64,000 bases of DNA from Butyrivibrio hungatei (lineage in GTDB: Bacteria > Bacillota > Clostridia > Lachnospirales > Lachnospiraceae). The translations under genes were made by a program, and so were the position numbers. Location of the stretch: NCBI RefSeq assembly GCF_900101605.1, contig NZ_FMUR01000004.1:186001-250000 (forward strand). The letters are read 5' to 3'. Below the pieces are notes generated by a model that had not been told where the DNA came from, ran no database searches, and saw only the letters and a program-made list of their open reading frames with translations. Shown here piece by piece: positions 1 to 9,383 of the stretch. How positions within the stretch are numbered: the stretch's first letter is position 1; every line of letters begins with the position of its first letter.

Positions 1-414
1 ATTGGGGCCGTAAATCCCACATGTATTTGCGATAGTAACAAGCGGAAGCAAAAAGCTCGTATTGTCGGAATATCCGACAAACCACTTGGGCCTGGCGCTT
101 TTTATAATCTCAAAATCAACATTTGAGATAGTCTCAACCATGAGCTCTCCGCCGCCCGCAGAGATAATCGCATCAATATCGTCTCTCTTATAAAAATCCG
201 TAAGCTCGGCACCTGTAACTTTGGGATCGGTGCTTATTCCAAGTCCGTCTCCCATCCTTGCCGTCTTACCCTCGATAATATTGTAACCTCTGCCTTTTAT
301 CCTGTTCTCGGCAATATCTATCAAAAAACTATACGGTTCTATAGCCGCACCGAATGAAGGAGCGGTTATTCCTATGGTGTCACCTTTCTTTATGCTGTCC
401 GGTTTTCTGATCAT
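1..414 (-). CDS. LD-carboxypeptidase, S66 family (partial, N-terminal 138 aa)
   Basis: This is the N-terminal part of a serine peptidase of the S66 family (LD-carboxypeptidase/MccF-like), cut by the window edge. Family members cleave the L,D bond of muropeptide tetrapeptides or related amide bonds. Visible landmarks are the opening KKGDTIGITAPS strand, a GGGE loop near residues 89-92, and a GYSDNTSFL segment near residue 115 that holds the nucleophile serine of the family (GYSD), followed by GIYGPN at the edge. The catalytic Glu/His part lies outside the window. The start ATG overlaps the stop of the upstream aldolase-like gene (ATGA), so the two are translationally coupled. Family assignment is firm; the exact substrate is unknown. 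Confidence 0.85.
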   Translation of the reverse strand, partial: MIRKPDSIKKGDTIGITAPSFGAAIEPYSFLIDIAENRIKGRGYNIIEGKTARMGDGLGISTDPKVTGAELTDFYKRDDIDAIISAGGGELMVETISNVDFEIIKSARPKWFVGYSDNTSFLLPLVTIANTCGIYGPN

Positions 415-2369
415 CTTCTCCTCGTTCTCTTGCTTGAATCGTCTCCAAACGATCCTCTTGAGTTTCCTTTTCCTTTCGATCTCATTTTGGAATAATCAGC
501 CCTGAATTCATCGCCGAATTCTTCCCTGAACTCTTCTTCGAAATCATCTCCAAAACCCTCGTCAAAGTCGTCATCGTACTCTTCTTCAAAGCCTTCTATA
601 TATTCTTCCTCATAGTCATCATGATACTCATCATCGTTAAAATCGTTGTCAAAATCGTCTTCAAGCTCATCTTCGAAATCATCTTCATATTCATCCGAAA
701 CAGTCTTCCTTGAAGCAGTTCTCGGATTTTTCCTGAGGTTCTTTATAGATTCGCTGAATGACTCTCTTTTCGGAGTTCTTTTAGGCTCCTCTTCCTCAAA
801 ATCCTCGTCAAAATCATCCTGAGCTCTTCTAAACGATTCTCTTTTGGGTAATTTTGAAAGTTCTCTAGTAGGTTCGGGTTTTCTGAGTGAATTGTTTATC
901 GATTTCTTTATTGCTTCTCTTCTGGCAACTTTGCTCGAAACCATATCAAGATCATCATCCTGATCTTCATCAAGATCCAGATCAATATCTATATTTCTCT
1001 TTGCTCTTCTGTCAGATTCTCTTCTTAATTCTCTCTTGGAGTCACGTGCTGACTCCCTTGAAGCTTCTCTCGAAGATTCCCTTAAAGATTCTCTACCGGA
1101 TTCTCTTGAAGCTTTTCTCAAAGATTCTCTCCCTGATGTTCTTGAAGATTCCCTTGCTGACTCTCCGGAGGATTCGCGTGAAGTTTTCCTTGACGGTCTT
1201 CTTACAATATCTTCCTCTTCTTCATCGTCTTCGTCATCTTCAAATTCATCTCTGTATTTCTCTTCAAGATAATCGGATGAAATTCTTGAATAAACCTTTT
1301 TGTAATACTTATTCATCTTGATGCAGTCAAGATAAGATATGGGATGGCCTTCTCCGTGACGAAGAGCCGCAAGATAAGCAATACATCCCTTATCCAGAAC
1401 TATAGACGCGGCAACCGCATCCTCCAAAGTCTCACCTATACAATAAGCACCGTCATTAAGCGCAAAAACTGCATTGGAATTTTTCTTGATATTATGATAA
1501 CTGTGTCCGTCTTTTCCGTGCTCGTTACTCGGAATCTTAACGCTGTATCCGACAAGCTCCGCAAAGTCGAACAAAAGAGGTCTCAAATGAGTCGCGGTTC
1601 TTGATACCGTCATAACCGCGTCAGACTTATTGTGAACTATGTATTTTACATCCGGTCTTCTGTCATAGATTTCTCTGTGAATATGCTTAACACGCTCAGG
1701 TGTATCTTCGACATCATAAATAATCTCATCGCCTTCAAGATGGCTTCCGAAGCCCTCTTCAACGCCATGATACATATCGGTCTTACATACATCCATAAGG
1801 AAATTATCACAGGCATCCTCGATTCTCTCGATATTCTCAATGACTTCATCGGAGTTTGCTCCCATGAACAATGCACCGTGATTAGACAAGATAAAACTGT
1901 CGGACTCCCTGTTTTTCTTTATGGTCGCAGCAACATTTCCCGCAAGTTTGGCACTTCCGGGATAAGCATAAGGAACACAGGGGATGACAACATCCTCATC
2001 CTCAACATATGTATATATTCTTTTAAGTCCCAAAACTCCGGCACATGAAGCAAAAACCTGATGTGTAAGAGCAACAAACTCCACATCTTTTCTGGTTCTG
2101 TAGCAAGCCGCATGCACTCCTCTTTCATAAGACGGATCATACTCTCCCATGAAGTTCAGATTTTTGAGATTAACAAGGCAAATCATATCCGGCGTCATAT
2201 CTTCATATCTGATACCGCTCGGAGTTATCAAAAAGATTTCCTTGTCGACTCTGCAGCTAACACTTCCCCATGTACGTGGTAAATAGCCTTTTTTGTGCAA
2301 CTCATTCGCCACATCTATGACATGCTGTTTTTCCTCAAGAAATTCAGAATCTTCTTTTCTACTTTTCAT
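411..2369 (-). CDS. Tandem class II aldolase/adducin-like protein with Arg-Glu-Ser and acidic low-complexity tail
   Basis: The 652 aa protein has two consecutive class II aldolase/adducin folds (about 10-205 and 215-350) and a roughly 280 aa disordered tail. The usual zinc site (HxH plus a later His) is eroded: copy 1 has LTH (His103) and NHG (His164) but lacks the first His; copy 2 has IVHN (His246) and reads NDG instead of NHG. Normal aldolase activity is therefore doubtful. The tail alternates an acidic run (375-387), an RES/SRES repeat (393-452), an acidic run (460-474), a second RES part (about 502-538), a long Asp/Glu block with regularly spaced Phe/Tyr (559-621), and a basic end (RRR). 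The gene overlaps proA by one base upstream and the S66 peptidase by four downstream. Function is unknown; binding or scaffolding is only a guess. Confidence 0.8.
   Translation of the reverse strand: MKSRKEDSEFLEEKQHVIDVANELHKKGYLPRTWGSVSCRVDKEIFLITPSGIRYEDMTPDMICLVNLKNLNFMGEYDPSYERGVHAACYRTRKDVEFVALTHQVFASCAGVLGLKRIYTYVEDEDVVIPCVPYAYPGSAKLAGNVAATIKKNRESDSFILSNHGALFMGANSDEVIENIERIEDACDNFLMDVCKTDMYHGVEEGFGSHLEGDEIIYDVEDTPERVKHIHREIYDRRPDVKYIVHNKSDAVMTVSRTATHLRPLLFDFAELVGYSVKIPSNEHGKDGHSYHNIKKNSNAVFALNDGAYCIGETLEDAVAASIVLDKGCIAYLAALRHGEGHPISYLDCIKMNKYYKKVYSRISSDYLEEKYRDEFEDDEDDEEEEDIVRRPSRKTSRESSGESARESSRTSGRESLRKASRESGRESLRESSREASRESARDSKRELRRESDRRAKRNIDIDLDLDEDQDDDLDMVSSKVARREAIKKSINNSLRKPEPTRELSKLPKRESFRRAQDDFDEDFEEEEPKRTPKRESFSESIKNLRKNPRTASRKTVSDEYEDDFEDELEDDFDNDFNDDEYHDDYEEEYIEGFEEEYDDDFDEGFGDDFEEEFREEFGDEFRADYSKMRSKGKGNSRGSFGDDSSKRTRRR
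1014..1193 (-). repeat. SRES/RES-coding low-complexity tandem repeat
   Basis: This is the DNA coding for residues about 393-452 of the aldolase-like protein. The plus strand shows a reiterated GATTCTCTT/GATTCCCTT pattern, giving repeated Arg-Glu-Ser triplets on the minus strand. The repeats are degenerate in DNA but conserved in amino acid pattern, which argues for selection on the peptide. It also opens long spurious frames on the plus strand. Confidence 0.75.
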
Positions 2370-3610
2370 TACCTGATCTGTCCCTCTCCGACAATTTGAT
2401 ACTTATAGGATGTAAGTTCTTTAAGTCCCATCGGTCCGCGCGCATGAAGCTTTTGCGTGCTTATACCGATCTCGGCTCCGAATCCAAACTCAAATCCGTC
2501 TGTAAATCTCGTTGAAGCATTTACATATACACAAGCGGAATCAACTCTTTCAAGAAATCTCTTTGCAGTCTCTTCATTCTCTGTAACGATGGCATCCGAG
2601 TGACTTGTATTATACTTGTTTATATGATCGATGGCTTCATCGACATTCTTAACTGTTTTAACGGAAATAATATAATCAAGGAACTCTTTTCCAAAATCCT
2701 CTTCAGTAGCGGAAACGGCACTGTTCATAAGTTTGCGGCTTTCCTCGTCGCCTCTTATCTCAACATTGTGCTCGTTCATCGCTTTTTCAAAAAGAGGAAG
2801 GAACTTATCCTTAATATCCTCATGGACAACCAGAGATTCAGCGGCATTACATACGCCTATTCTCTGAGTCTTGGCATTGATAATGATAGGGATTGCCTTG
2901 TCAATATCGGCATCCTTATCTACATAGATGTGACAATTACCCGTACCTGTCTCGATAACGGGAATAGTAGAATTCTCAACCACAGCATTTATAAGTCTTG
3001 CACTTCCTCTGGGAATAAGAACATCTATGTACTCATTCATCTGCATAAACTTAGTCGTAACTGCTCTGTCCGTATCTTCAATGAGCTGGATCGCATCGGG
3101 ATTGATACCGCATTCCGAAAGTGCAGCTCTCATAACATTTGCAATCTGAATATTGCTGTCTATGGCATCGCTTCCGCCTTTTAAAACAACAGCATTACCC
3201 GCTTTAAAAGTAAGCGCAAAAGCATCAGCCGTAACATTGGGCCTTGCTTCGTAAATTATACCGATAACACCCATAGGAACCCTGACTTTCTTTATCTGAA
3301 GCCCATTGGGACGTGAAAAGCTATCGATAACTTCTCCTATAGGATCGGGAAGAGCCGCAACCTGCCTAAGTCCCTCAGCCATAGCTTCAATTCTTTTTTT
3401 ATCAAGAAGAAGTCTGTCCAAAAGGCCTTTGTGCATTCCGTTTGAAACGCCTCTCTCATAATCCTTCGCATTTGCTGCAATAATACTGTCTGCCTCAGCA
3501 ACAAGTTTATCCGCAACCGCAAGAAGAGCGTCATTTTTCTCTTTCGTGGTAAGACACTGAATCTCGTATTTTACTTTTTTAGCTTTTTTACAAATCTCAA
3601 TAAGTTCCAT
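2369..3610 (-). CDS. proA: Gamma-glutamyl phosphate reductase
   Basis: ProA reduces gamma-glutamyl phosphate to glutamate semialdehyde with NADPH, the second step of proline synthesis in the cytoplasm. At 413 aa it has normal length. Family landmarks include [17 protein letters not shown] near residue 110, the VLKGGSDA segment, LIPRGS, the catalytic cysteine in [14 protein letters not shown] (near 254), and a C-terminal [19 protein letters not shown] signature. No proB is seen in the window, so glutamate 5-kinase must be encoded elsewhere. It lies 18 nt downstream of the folate cyclo-ligase gene and shares one base with the next gene (TAATG). Confidence 0.97.
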   Translation of the reverse strand: MELIEICKKAKKVKYEIQCLTTKEKNDALLAVADKLVAEADSIIAANAKDYERGVSNGMHKGLLDRLLLDKKRIEAMAEGLRQVAALPDPIGEVIDSFSRPNGLQIKKVRVPMGVIGIIYEARPNVTADAFALTFKAGNAVVLKGGSDAIDSNIQIANVMRAALSECGINPDAIQLIEDTDRAVTTKFMQMNEYIDVLIPRGSARLINAVVENSTIPVIETGTGNCHIYVDKDADIDKAIPIIINAKTQRIGVCNAAESLVVHEDIKDKFLPLFEKAMNEHNVEIRGDEESRKLMNSAVSATEEDFGKEFLDYIISVKTVKNVDEAIDHINKYNTSHSDAIVTENEETAKRFLERVDSACVYVNASTRFTDGFEFGFGAEIGISTQKLHARGPMGLKELTSYKYQIVGEGQIR

Positions 3611-3628
3611 CTATGTTCTCCAGCTCCT

Positions 3629-4231
3629 TTATTTCTCGTGAATGATACTCTTTACGGGAATATCATATTCACTCGGTATAATCTCATCAACAATCTGAAT
3701 CTTATAGCAAAGTGCCACTGTATCGGCATAGCTTACTTTTGAGAGAAATCTGTCGTAGAATCCTCCCTTATAACCTATCCTGTTGCCTTTCTCATCAAAA
3801 GCAACTCCCGGAACGATGACCATTGTCTTTCCGGCATTTTCACCGTCTATCCGGCGAACATTTGATTCATCGGCATAAAAATCCGGATCGAATATCTCAC
3901 TGTCATCCCTAATCTCCGGTTCCATAAGACCGTAATCACCCGGAACAAGATTTTCCGGCTCGTATATCCTCACAAACTTCATTATGCCGTTTTTCTTATC
4001 TGTAACCTTAGGGCAAAAAACTCTTTTCCCAAGTGCAAGCGCATCAAGAATAATCTCATCTGTCTTAACTTCATTTCTGACAGAGGCGTATGTAAGAATA
4101 TTGGAAGCCTCGATATATTCGGGTCTTGTGACAAGTTCCTCAAAAATCTCCCTGCTTTTTACCTCAATCTTATATACACTGAGTTCGTCTCTTTTTTGTA
4201 AGACATCTTTTCTTATTAAGTCTTTTTCCAT
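3629..4231 (-). CDS. 5-formyltetrahydrofolate cyclo-ligase
   Basis: This enzyme (MTHFS, YgfA/FAU1 family) converts 5-formyl-THF to 5,10-methenyl-THF with ATP, returning stored folate to one-carbon metabolism. The 200 aa length is typical. The N-terminus begins with the family-like DLIRKDVLQKRDEL helix, and the substrate loop reads GYKGGFYDRFL near residues 153-163 (family GxGxGxYDRxL), preceded by VPGVAFDEKGNRIG. The C-terminal ALCYKIQIVDEIIPSEYD matches the family end. A GGAAGG Shine-Dalgarno precedes the ATG. It sits between a flavoprotein gene and proA with gaps of 23 and 18 nt. Confidence 0.93.
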   Translation of the reverse strand: MEKDLIRKDVLQKRDELSVYKIEVKSREIFEELVTRPEYIEASNILTYASVRNEVKTDEIILDALALGKRVFCPKVTDKKNGIMKFVRIYEPENLVPGDYGLMEPEIRDDSEIFDPDFYADESNVRRIDGENAGKTMVIVPGVAFDEKGNRIGYKGGFYDRFLSKVSYADTVALCYKIQIVDEIIPSEYDIPVKSIIHEK

Positions 4232-4254
4232 CGGTACCTTCCATTGTATTTGAA

Positions 4255-5961
4255 TCAGCGCAAAGTTTCTACTAATTTTTTTGCAATAAATTCGGCTATC
4301 TTGATACCATCCATAGCTGCAGACATGATTCCGCCTGCATATCCGGCTCCTTCACCGCACGGATAAAGTCCTTTAATATTTTCTGACTCACCGCTCTGCG
4401 TACGATTAATTCTTACGGGCGACGAAGTTCTTGTTTCCACACCGGCGATAAGAGCATCCGGTGAATTATATCCCTTTATCATTGTACCGAACTTCTCCAT
4501 TCCTTCAACAAAGGATTTATTAAGATCGTCCGGTAAGATCTCATGAACATTTGAAAAAACATACGCGCCCTTCGTGTTGGGCTTGCATACATCTCTGAAT
4601 CTGACAGGTTCTTTCGGATTATTTTTATCGCCCGTCTTATCTTCAAACGGAGAGACCGCTTTCTTAAAATCTTCGTAGTACTCAACGGGAATCTTTCCTC
4701 CGCCAAGTTCATATGCTTTTTCTTCAAGTTTTCTCTGAAACTCAACTCCCGCAAGAACATCATCGGATCCGAAATCTTTAGGATCGACCGTGATTATGAT
4801 CGCAGAATTGGCATTTTCGGAATCTCTGCCGCTGTAACTCATTCCGTTTACGGCAAGTCTCCCCTCCTCGGACGAAGCATTGACGACATACCCTCCGGGG
4901 CACATGCAAAAAGAGTAAACACCGCGCCCCTCTTTGGTATTCATAACAAGTTTGTACGAAGCAACAGGGAGCGACTTTGGCTCCTCGATTCCGTACTGCG
5001 AAAGATTTATCAGCTTCTGCGGATGTTCAACCCTAAATCCGACTGCAAAAGGCTTCTTCTGCATCGATACTTCTCTGTCTTTTAGCATTGAAAAAGTATC
5101 TCTCGCACTGTGTCCTATAGCAAGAACGGCTATATCAAACGGAATCTCTTCGCCGTTTGCAACAAGAGCATTCACACCTCCGTCTTTGCTTAAGACAATA
5201 TCCGTAACCTGCGTCTCAAATCTAAACTCGCCGCCGAGAGAAATTATCTCATTTCTCATATTTTTTACGACTTTTCTGAGTACGTCCGTTCCGATGTGAG
5301 GCTTCGCGTCATACATTATCTTACTATCTGCTCCAAAAGCAGTAAACAGGGACAAAGCTTTTCTTCCTCTTCCGTCCTTGTCTTTTACCATTGTATTTAG
5401 CTTGCCGTCAGAAAAAGTTCCGGCTCCGCCTTCTCCAAACTGCACATTGGTGCGGGTATCAAGCTTTCCCGTCTCCCAGAACTTTTCGACTATTTCCTGC
5501 CTCTTGTCGACATCGGCGCCTCTCTCAAAAACAACAGGCTTAAAGCCGTTTGATGCAAGCATATATGCGCAAAAAAGTCCCGCAGGTCCGGATCCTATAA
5601 CAGCGATCCTTGTATCCAAAGCCTTTGAAGGCATATCGCCCTCAATTCCCGCTCTTTCCAAAAAATTGTAAGTAACGGGAGTAACGACCGTGATTCCTTT
5701 ATCCTTCGCTCTTGAAACAATTTTTTCCTCAGCCTTTTTGTCGGAAGCTCCCTTTACGGAAACATCGATCATAAAGACGTCTACTATCTGAGGTTTCTTT
5801 CTTGCATCTATCGACTGACGCATTATAACAATGTCTTCGACATCATTTTCCGTTATACGCAAAAGCTTTGCTGCCTTTTTCTTTAAGACATCGCAAAGCT
5901 CATTATGACTGCGCATATTTTTACCGTCATTAAGTAATTTAATCTGATTGATCCTTATCAT
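4255..5961 (-). CDS. FAD-dependent dehydrogenase, COG2509-type
   Basis: This is a 568 aa cytoplasmic flavoprotein of the uncharacterised FAD-dependent dehydrogenase group. After an N-terminal alpha/beta domain of about 95 residues (IRINQIKLL to MIDVSVK), a Rossmann dinucleotide-binding motif IAVIGSGPAGLFCAYMLA begins. Later come FGEGGAGTFSDGKL, FCMCPGGYVVNAS and the C-terminal GLYPCGEGAGYAGGIMSAAMDG, all characteristic of the group. The open frame extends upstream to 6054, but that part overlaps the previous gene. The ATG at 5961 has an AGGAAT ribosome site and gives the normal family N-terminus. The physiological substrate is unknown. It directly follows another flavoprotein gene (23 nt), as if functionally paired. 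Confidence 0.9.
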   Translation of the reverse strand: MIRINQIKLLNDGKNMRSHNELCDVLKKKAAKLLRITENDVEDIVIMRQSIDARKKPQIVDVFMIDVSVKGASDKKAEEKIVSRAKDKGITVVTPVTYNFLERAGIEGDMPSKALDTRIAVIGSGPAGLFCAYMLASNGFKPVVFERGADVDKRQEIVEKFWETGKLDTRTNVQFGEGGAGTFSDGKLNTMVKDKDGRGRKALSLFTAFGADSKIMYDAKPHIGTDVLRKVVKNMRNEIISLGGEFRFETQVTDIVLSKDGGVNALVANGEEIPFDIAVLAIGHSARDTFSMLKDREVSMQKKPFAVGFRVEHPQKLINLSQYGIEEPKSLPVASYKLVMNTKEGRGVYSFCMCPGGYVVNASSEEGRLAVNGMSYSGRDSENANSAIIITVDPKDFGSDDVLAGVEFQRKLEEKAYELGGGKIPVEYYEDFKKAVSPFEDKTGDKNNPKEPVRFRDVCKPNTKGAYVFSNVHEILPDDLNKSFVEGMEKFGTMIKGYNSPDALIAGVETRTSSPVRINRTQSGESENIKGLYPCGEGAGYAGGIMSAAMDGIKIAEFIAKKLVETLR

Positions 5962-5984
5962 ATAATTCCTATTTCCAAATGCCC

Positions 5985-7214
5985 TTACATTGAAGCCGCC
6001 GTACCTGCTATACTTCCGCTCGTCCATGCAAACTGAAGATTGTATCCGCCGCATCTTCCGTCAACATCAAGAAGTTCTCCGACGAGGTATACTCCGGGAA
6101 AGCCAACAACCGACATGTCGTCGCCGATATCACCAAGGCTCATTCCGCCTGTCGTCACCTGTGACTGAATATAGCCATAGCTCTCTTTAAGATTAAAACG
6201 TATATCTCTGTATCTGTCCAGTATACACGATACCATGCTGTCTGCAATATTCTTCATATGCATGGCCGGCGACAGTTTCATCTTTTTAAGCACCGTCGAA
6301 TTTATATTGCTGTTTGCAAACCCAAGCAAAAACTCCTCAAGAGTTCTGTTATCGCGAAGCTTATACATATCCCGTTTAAGGGCTTCAAAATCTTCTTCAT
6401 CATATTCCGGGAAAAAATCTACCGAAGCGACCACGGGCTTTTTCTCAGAAACAAACTTGATTATTTCCCTGCTTGCCTGCATTACGGGTATTCCCGATAT
6501 TCCATCCCTGGATATCTGAAGTTCTCCGCTCTCCGAAGTCAAAAGCTCATCTCCGAGATAAAAAGAAATCCTTGCAGCAGCTCTTACTCCAGCATCCGGC
6601 ATGGTTCCGTCATCCTCGCACTTAAATCCGACAAGAGCGGGATATGTATCTTTAAGATTCATTCCAAGCTGCTTGCAGATATAATATCCGTCTCCGGTTG
6701 ACATTGTGCTCTTTGCACCGGAAAGCGATCCGAGCGCAAGAATAACGGCATCTGCTTCGTATTTATCCTTGTTTGTCACAAGAACATACGGCGATTTCTC
6801 ATTTTCAGCCTTTTTAACAGCCTTAACCTGACTTTCCGTGATAACATTCACATTAAGTCTTTTAAGCTCGTTTATGAGCGCATTAACGACCGTAGAAGCC
6901 TGTCCCGAAACAGGATAGATATACCCGTCTTCACTCTTTACAATTACCCCCAGTGATTTAAAAAACTTTATCGTCTCTTCGGGGCCGTAAAGTGAAAGCC
7001 AGTTCTTCATCCGTCCCTGCGCAGCCTTGTTATAGTATTCAGGGCGCATATCGAGATTGGTAAGATTGCATCTTCCGTTTCCGGTAACGGAAAGCTTTTT
7101 TCCAAGCCTTGTATTCTTCTCAACAATCGTCACATCTGCACCGTTTCTTGCAGCATATACAGCCGCGCACATTCCTGCCGCGCCGCCTCCTGCAACGTAA
7201 ACTTTTTTACTCAC
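5985..7214 (-). CDS. HI0933-like (BaiN/RdsA-type) flavoprotein, NAD(P)/FAD-dependent oxidoreductase
   Basis: This is a 409 aa soluble flavoprotein of the HI0933 family, which includes the bile-acid reductase BaiN. The FAD-binding GGGAAGMCAAVYAARNG motif starts at about residue 9, followed by the diagnostic LGKKLSVTGNGRCNLTN. The C-terminal part has TTGGMSLGDI, PGVYLVGELLDVDGRCGGYN and LQFAWTSG, all family hallmarks. Specific substrates are unknown for most members; BaiN-like activity cannot be claimed from sequence. It is 11 nt downstream of the flippase gene and 23 nt upstream of the COG2509 flavoprotein gene. Confidence 0.93.
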   Translation of the reverse strand: MSKKVYVAGGGAAGMCAAVYAARNGADVTIVEKNTRLGKKLSVTGNGRCNLTNLDMRPEYYNKAAQGRMKNWLSLYGPEETIKFFKSLGVIVKSEDGYIYPVSGQASTVVNALINELKRLNVNVITESQVKAVKKAENEKSPYVLVTNKDKYEADAVILALGSLSGAKSTMSTGDGYYICKQLGMNLKDTYPALVGFKCEDDGTMPDAGVRAAARISFYLGDELLTSESGELQISRDGISGIPVMQASREIIKFVSEKKPVVASVDFFPEYDEEDFEALKRDMYKLRDNRTLEEFLLGFANSNINSTVLKKMKLSPAMHMKNIADSMVSCILDRYRDIRFNLKESYGYIQSQVTTGGMSLGDIGDDMSVVGFPGVYLVGELLDVDGRCGGYNLQFAWTSGSIAGTAASM

Positions 7215-7225
7215 ACAAAATCCTC

Positions 7226-8857
7226 TTACGCTTCGTCAGTCTTGATAAAAACAGGCAGTGCCTTAAAGTACTTACCAAAAGGAATACTTCTAAGTTCTCT
7301 CTCGTCAATGCTTCCGATCATAACCATGATCGCAATGTATATAACGTAGAAAACAGGCGTACAAACAACAAGTGAAAGAATCTCACCTATATTTTTTACC
7401 AAAACCATATCGATCAAAAACACCACAAATCCGGCTACAGCCGCTGCCACAAGCGTCTTTGCAAAATTTACCAAAAGAGCATAATCTGCTTTAAGCATTT
7501 TCTTAAAGACAATAAGCGAAAGAATGTCATAAACCAGAAATGAAACGATAACAGGGATCAATACTCCGTACAATCCGATATTTCCGACACTCGCGCATAC
7601 AAACAGCATCGCAATATGAACAAGCCATGTTATTCCGAGTCCAAATACAATAAGTATAGACTTACCCGCATGGAACAAGATCCACGAAAAGAAAATCGCA
7701 AAAGGAACAAGAATGATCAAACAACTTGCCGCTCTCAAAAGCTCAACGCTAAAATCATTTCCCTTCCAGTATACGAGCGTGTCTACAGATGAAGCCAATG
7801 TAAAGATAAACAATGCGACCGGAACCGTGATCTCAATAAAATGTTTTACAAATCTCGAGAGCTTTTCTCCCGCATTTTCAGGCTCATCTCTCTCAAATCT
7901 CGCTCTGATCCTGTTCCACTCGATAAGAAAAGGAAGACAGCAAAGAAGTGAAAATGTTATTACAATGGGAATAGTTCTTCCCGCATAAATACCGTAGTTA
8001 TATATAGGATCCGCCTTACTTCCGACAGTTCTGTGATGGATCATGTAAAAGACCTGATCGACCAAAAGAGCTATTCCGGGTGAAGCATACATGAACAAAA
8101 TAGGCCTGAGTCCCGACATAACGTCATTCTTACTGTCAACGTATCTCGGCGCACTTCTCTTTCCTATCTCTTCAAGCTCATTTCTTCTTACATAAAAGCT
8201 TACAGATGTATGCACAAGTCCGACGATCGATGCCACAAAGAGTCCGAGTGTCATTCCCGTCGAGCCGTATACCGCACTGAATTCTTCGACATGGAAAAGA
8301 GTATTTACTTTAAGTCCGTATCCGTACATGATCGCAGAAAACAATGTTCCGACAAGGAATGCCGCAACAGCCATCAAAACATCGGAAACAACTATCGGCT
8401 TTGTATATCCGACACCCTGCAGATAACCTCTTATAACACCCTGAACGCACAGGAACAATACTGAAAAAGTCGATATAAGAAACTGAAAACTTCCTCTGTT
8501 CGATCCAAGCAAAAGATCGGAGAAATTGATACCTATAAAGGTAAATACCACAGTCACCAGAACGCCTGTAAAAGCGAATATCTTAAGAGTTTTCTTCATA
8601 TTCTCCTCAGCATTCTTGTACTGGGATTTTCTTGCTCTTACACGCACCATTACCCATACGGCCTTCTGCACGGCAAGAACGAAAGAACAATAAAATGCAA
8701 AGAATATCGCAAGAGAGCCCGCAGAATAACCTGCACCTTTCTCTCCGTAAATCCTTATCGCCACAACCTCATACAGCATAAGTATTATGATTGAACAATA
8801 TACAGCGGCTGTAAGCACGTCGGGTCTTATTCTTTTTTCTTCGTAGTACTTTTTCAT
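7226..8857 (-). CDS. MOP-superfamily flippase (MurJ/SpoVB/Wzx-like)
   Basis: This is a 543 aa integral membrane protein with about 14 predicted hydrophobic segments spread over its whole length, in the layout of polysaccharide or lipid II flippases of the MOP superfamily. A conserved-looking part is IRGYLQGVGYTKPIVVSDVL near residues 142-161 (the family RGxxQG motif). The C-terminus is a short cytoplasmic tail. It lies 22 nt after ybeY. Whether it flips lipid II, a wall polysaccharide precursor or another lipid-linked glycan cannot be decided; the adjacent genes are not glycan synthesis genes. Confidence 0.8.
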   Translation of the reverse strand: MKKYYEEKRIRPDVLTAAVYCSIIILMLYEVVAIRIYGEKGAGYSAGSLAIFFAFYCSFVLAVQKAVWVMVRVRARKSQYKNAEENMKKTLKIFAFTGVLVTVVFTFIGINFSDLLLGSNRGSFQFLISTFSVLFLCVQGVIRGYLQGVGYTKPIVVSDVLMAVAAFLVGTLFSAIMYGYGLKVNTLFHVEEFSAVYGSTGMTLGLFVASIVGLVHTSVSFYVRRNELEEIGKRSAPRYVDSKNDVMSGLRPILFMYASPGIALLVDQVFYMIHHRTVGSKADPIYNYGIYAGRTIPIVITFSLLCCLPFLIEWNRIRARFERDEPENAGEKLSRFVKHFIEITVPVALFIFTLASSVDTLVYWKGNDFSVELLRAASCLIILVPFAIFFSWILFHAGKSILIVFGLGITWLVHIAMLFVCASVGNIGLYGVLIPVIVSFLVYDILSLIVFKKMLKADYALLVNFAKTLVAAAVAGFVVFLIDMVLVKNIGEILSLVVCTPVFYVIYIAIMVMIGSIDERELRSIPFGKYFKALPVFIKTDEA

Positions 8858-8879
8858 GTTTGATCTCCAATTTTATTTT

Positions 8880-9383
8880 TCAGTCTCTTGTTATACCAAG
8901 TGTATTAAGAACATCGCTCTGCTTTTTTTCCATTACCTTTGCTTCGTCTTCCTCCATGTGATCGTAACCGCAAAGATGAAGCATACTGTGTGCGATAAGA
9001 AAAGCAAATTCTCTCTTTGTGCTGTGACCATACTCCTGTGCCTGACTTCTGACCCTGTCTTCGTTCACAACAATATCTCCAAACATAATATTTCCGGTAT
9101 CCGGATTGAGAAGATCGACTTCCTGCTCACCCTCCATAACGGAAAAATCTCCCGGTTCTTCATACGAAACATTGGGAAAAGAAAGAACATCAGTCGGCCT
9201 GTCAATTTCTCTGAATTCTCTGTTCAGCTCCTGTATTCCTTCATCATTGGTGATCGTGAGACTAATCTCAACTTCTCTGTCGCACCCTTCGGATCTGAGA
9301 ACCTCTTTTGCAACAAGCGCCGCAACTTCCTCGGGATCAAAATCAAATTGCGCTCCCGTCTCATTCTCAACGCAAAAAGTCAT
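8880..9383 (-). CDS. ybeY: Endoribonuclease YbeY (rRNA maturation)
   Basis: YbeY is a single-strand-specific, zinc-dependent endoribonuclease used in 16S rRNA 3' end processing and ribosome quality control. At 167 aa the protein has the normal size. The zinc signature reads HSMLHLCGYDH at about residues 132-142, giving the three His ligands of the HxxxHxxGxDH pattern, and the upstream NREFREIDRPTDVLSFP segment is diagnostic. Its start overlaps the end of the 7TM-HD gene by 17 bases. The order phoH, pgpH-like, ybeY is the usual Firmicute arrangement. Confidence 0.96.
   Translation of the reverse strand: MTFCVENETGAQFDFDPEEVAALVAKEVLRSEGCDREVEISLTITNDEGIQELNREFREIDRPTDVLSFPNVSYEEPGDFSVMEGEQEVDLLNPDTGNIMFGDIVVNEDRVRSQAQEYGHSTKREFAFLIAHSMLHLCGYDHMEEDEAKVMEKKQSDVLNTLGITRD

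Noticed and set aside
1014..1193. Possible CRISPR-like array
   Set aside because: Repeats of about 9 bases with no spacers, in frame within a coding region.
887..1321. Plus-strand open frames opposite the RES-repeat tail (also 1036-1272)
   Set aside because: They are shadows of the repeat-coding minus strand: Leu/Ser-rich or SLEDS-type translations, no ribosome site, no family, and the minus-strand gene is well supported by domains and coupling.
5962..6054. N-terminal extension of the COG2509 flavoprotein
   Set aside because: It overlaps the end of the preceding gene, lacks family similarity, and a good ribosome site precedes the ATG at 5961.
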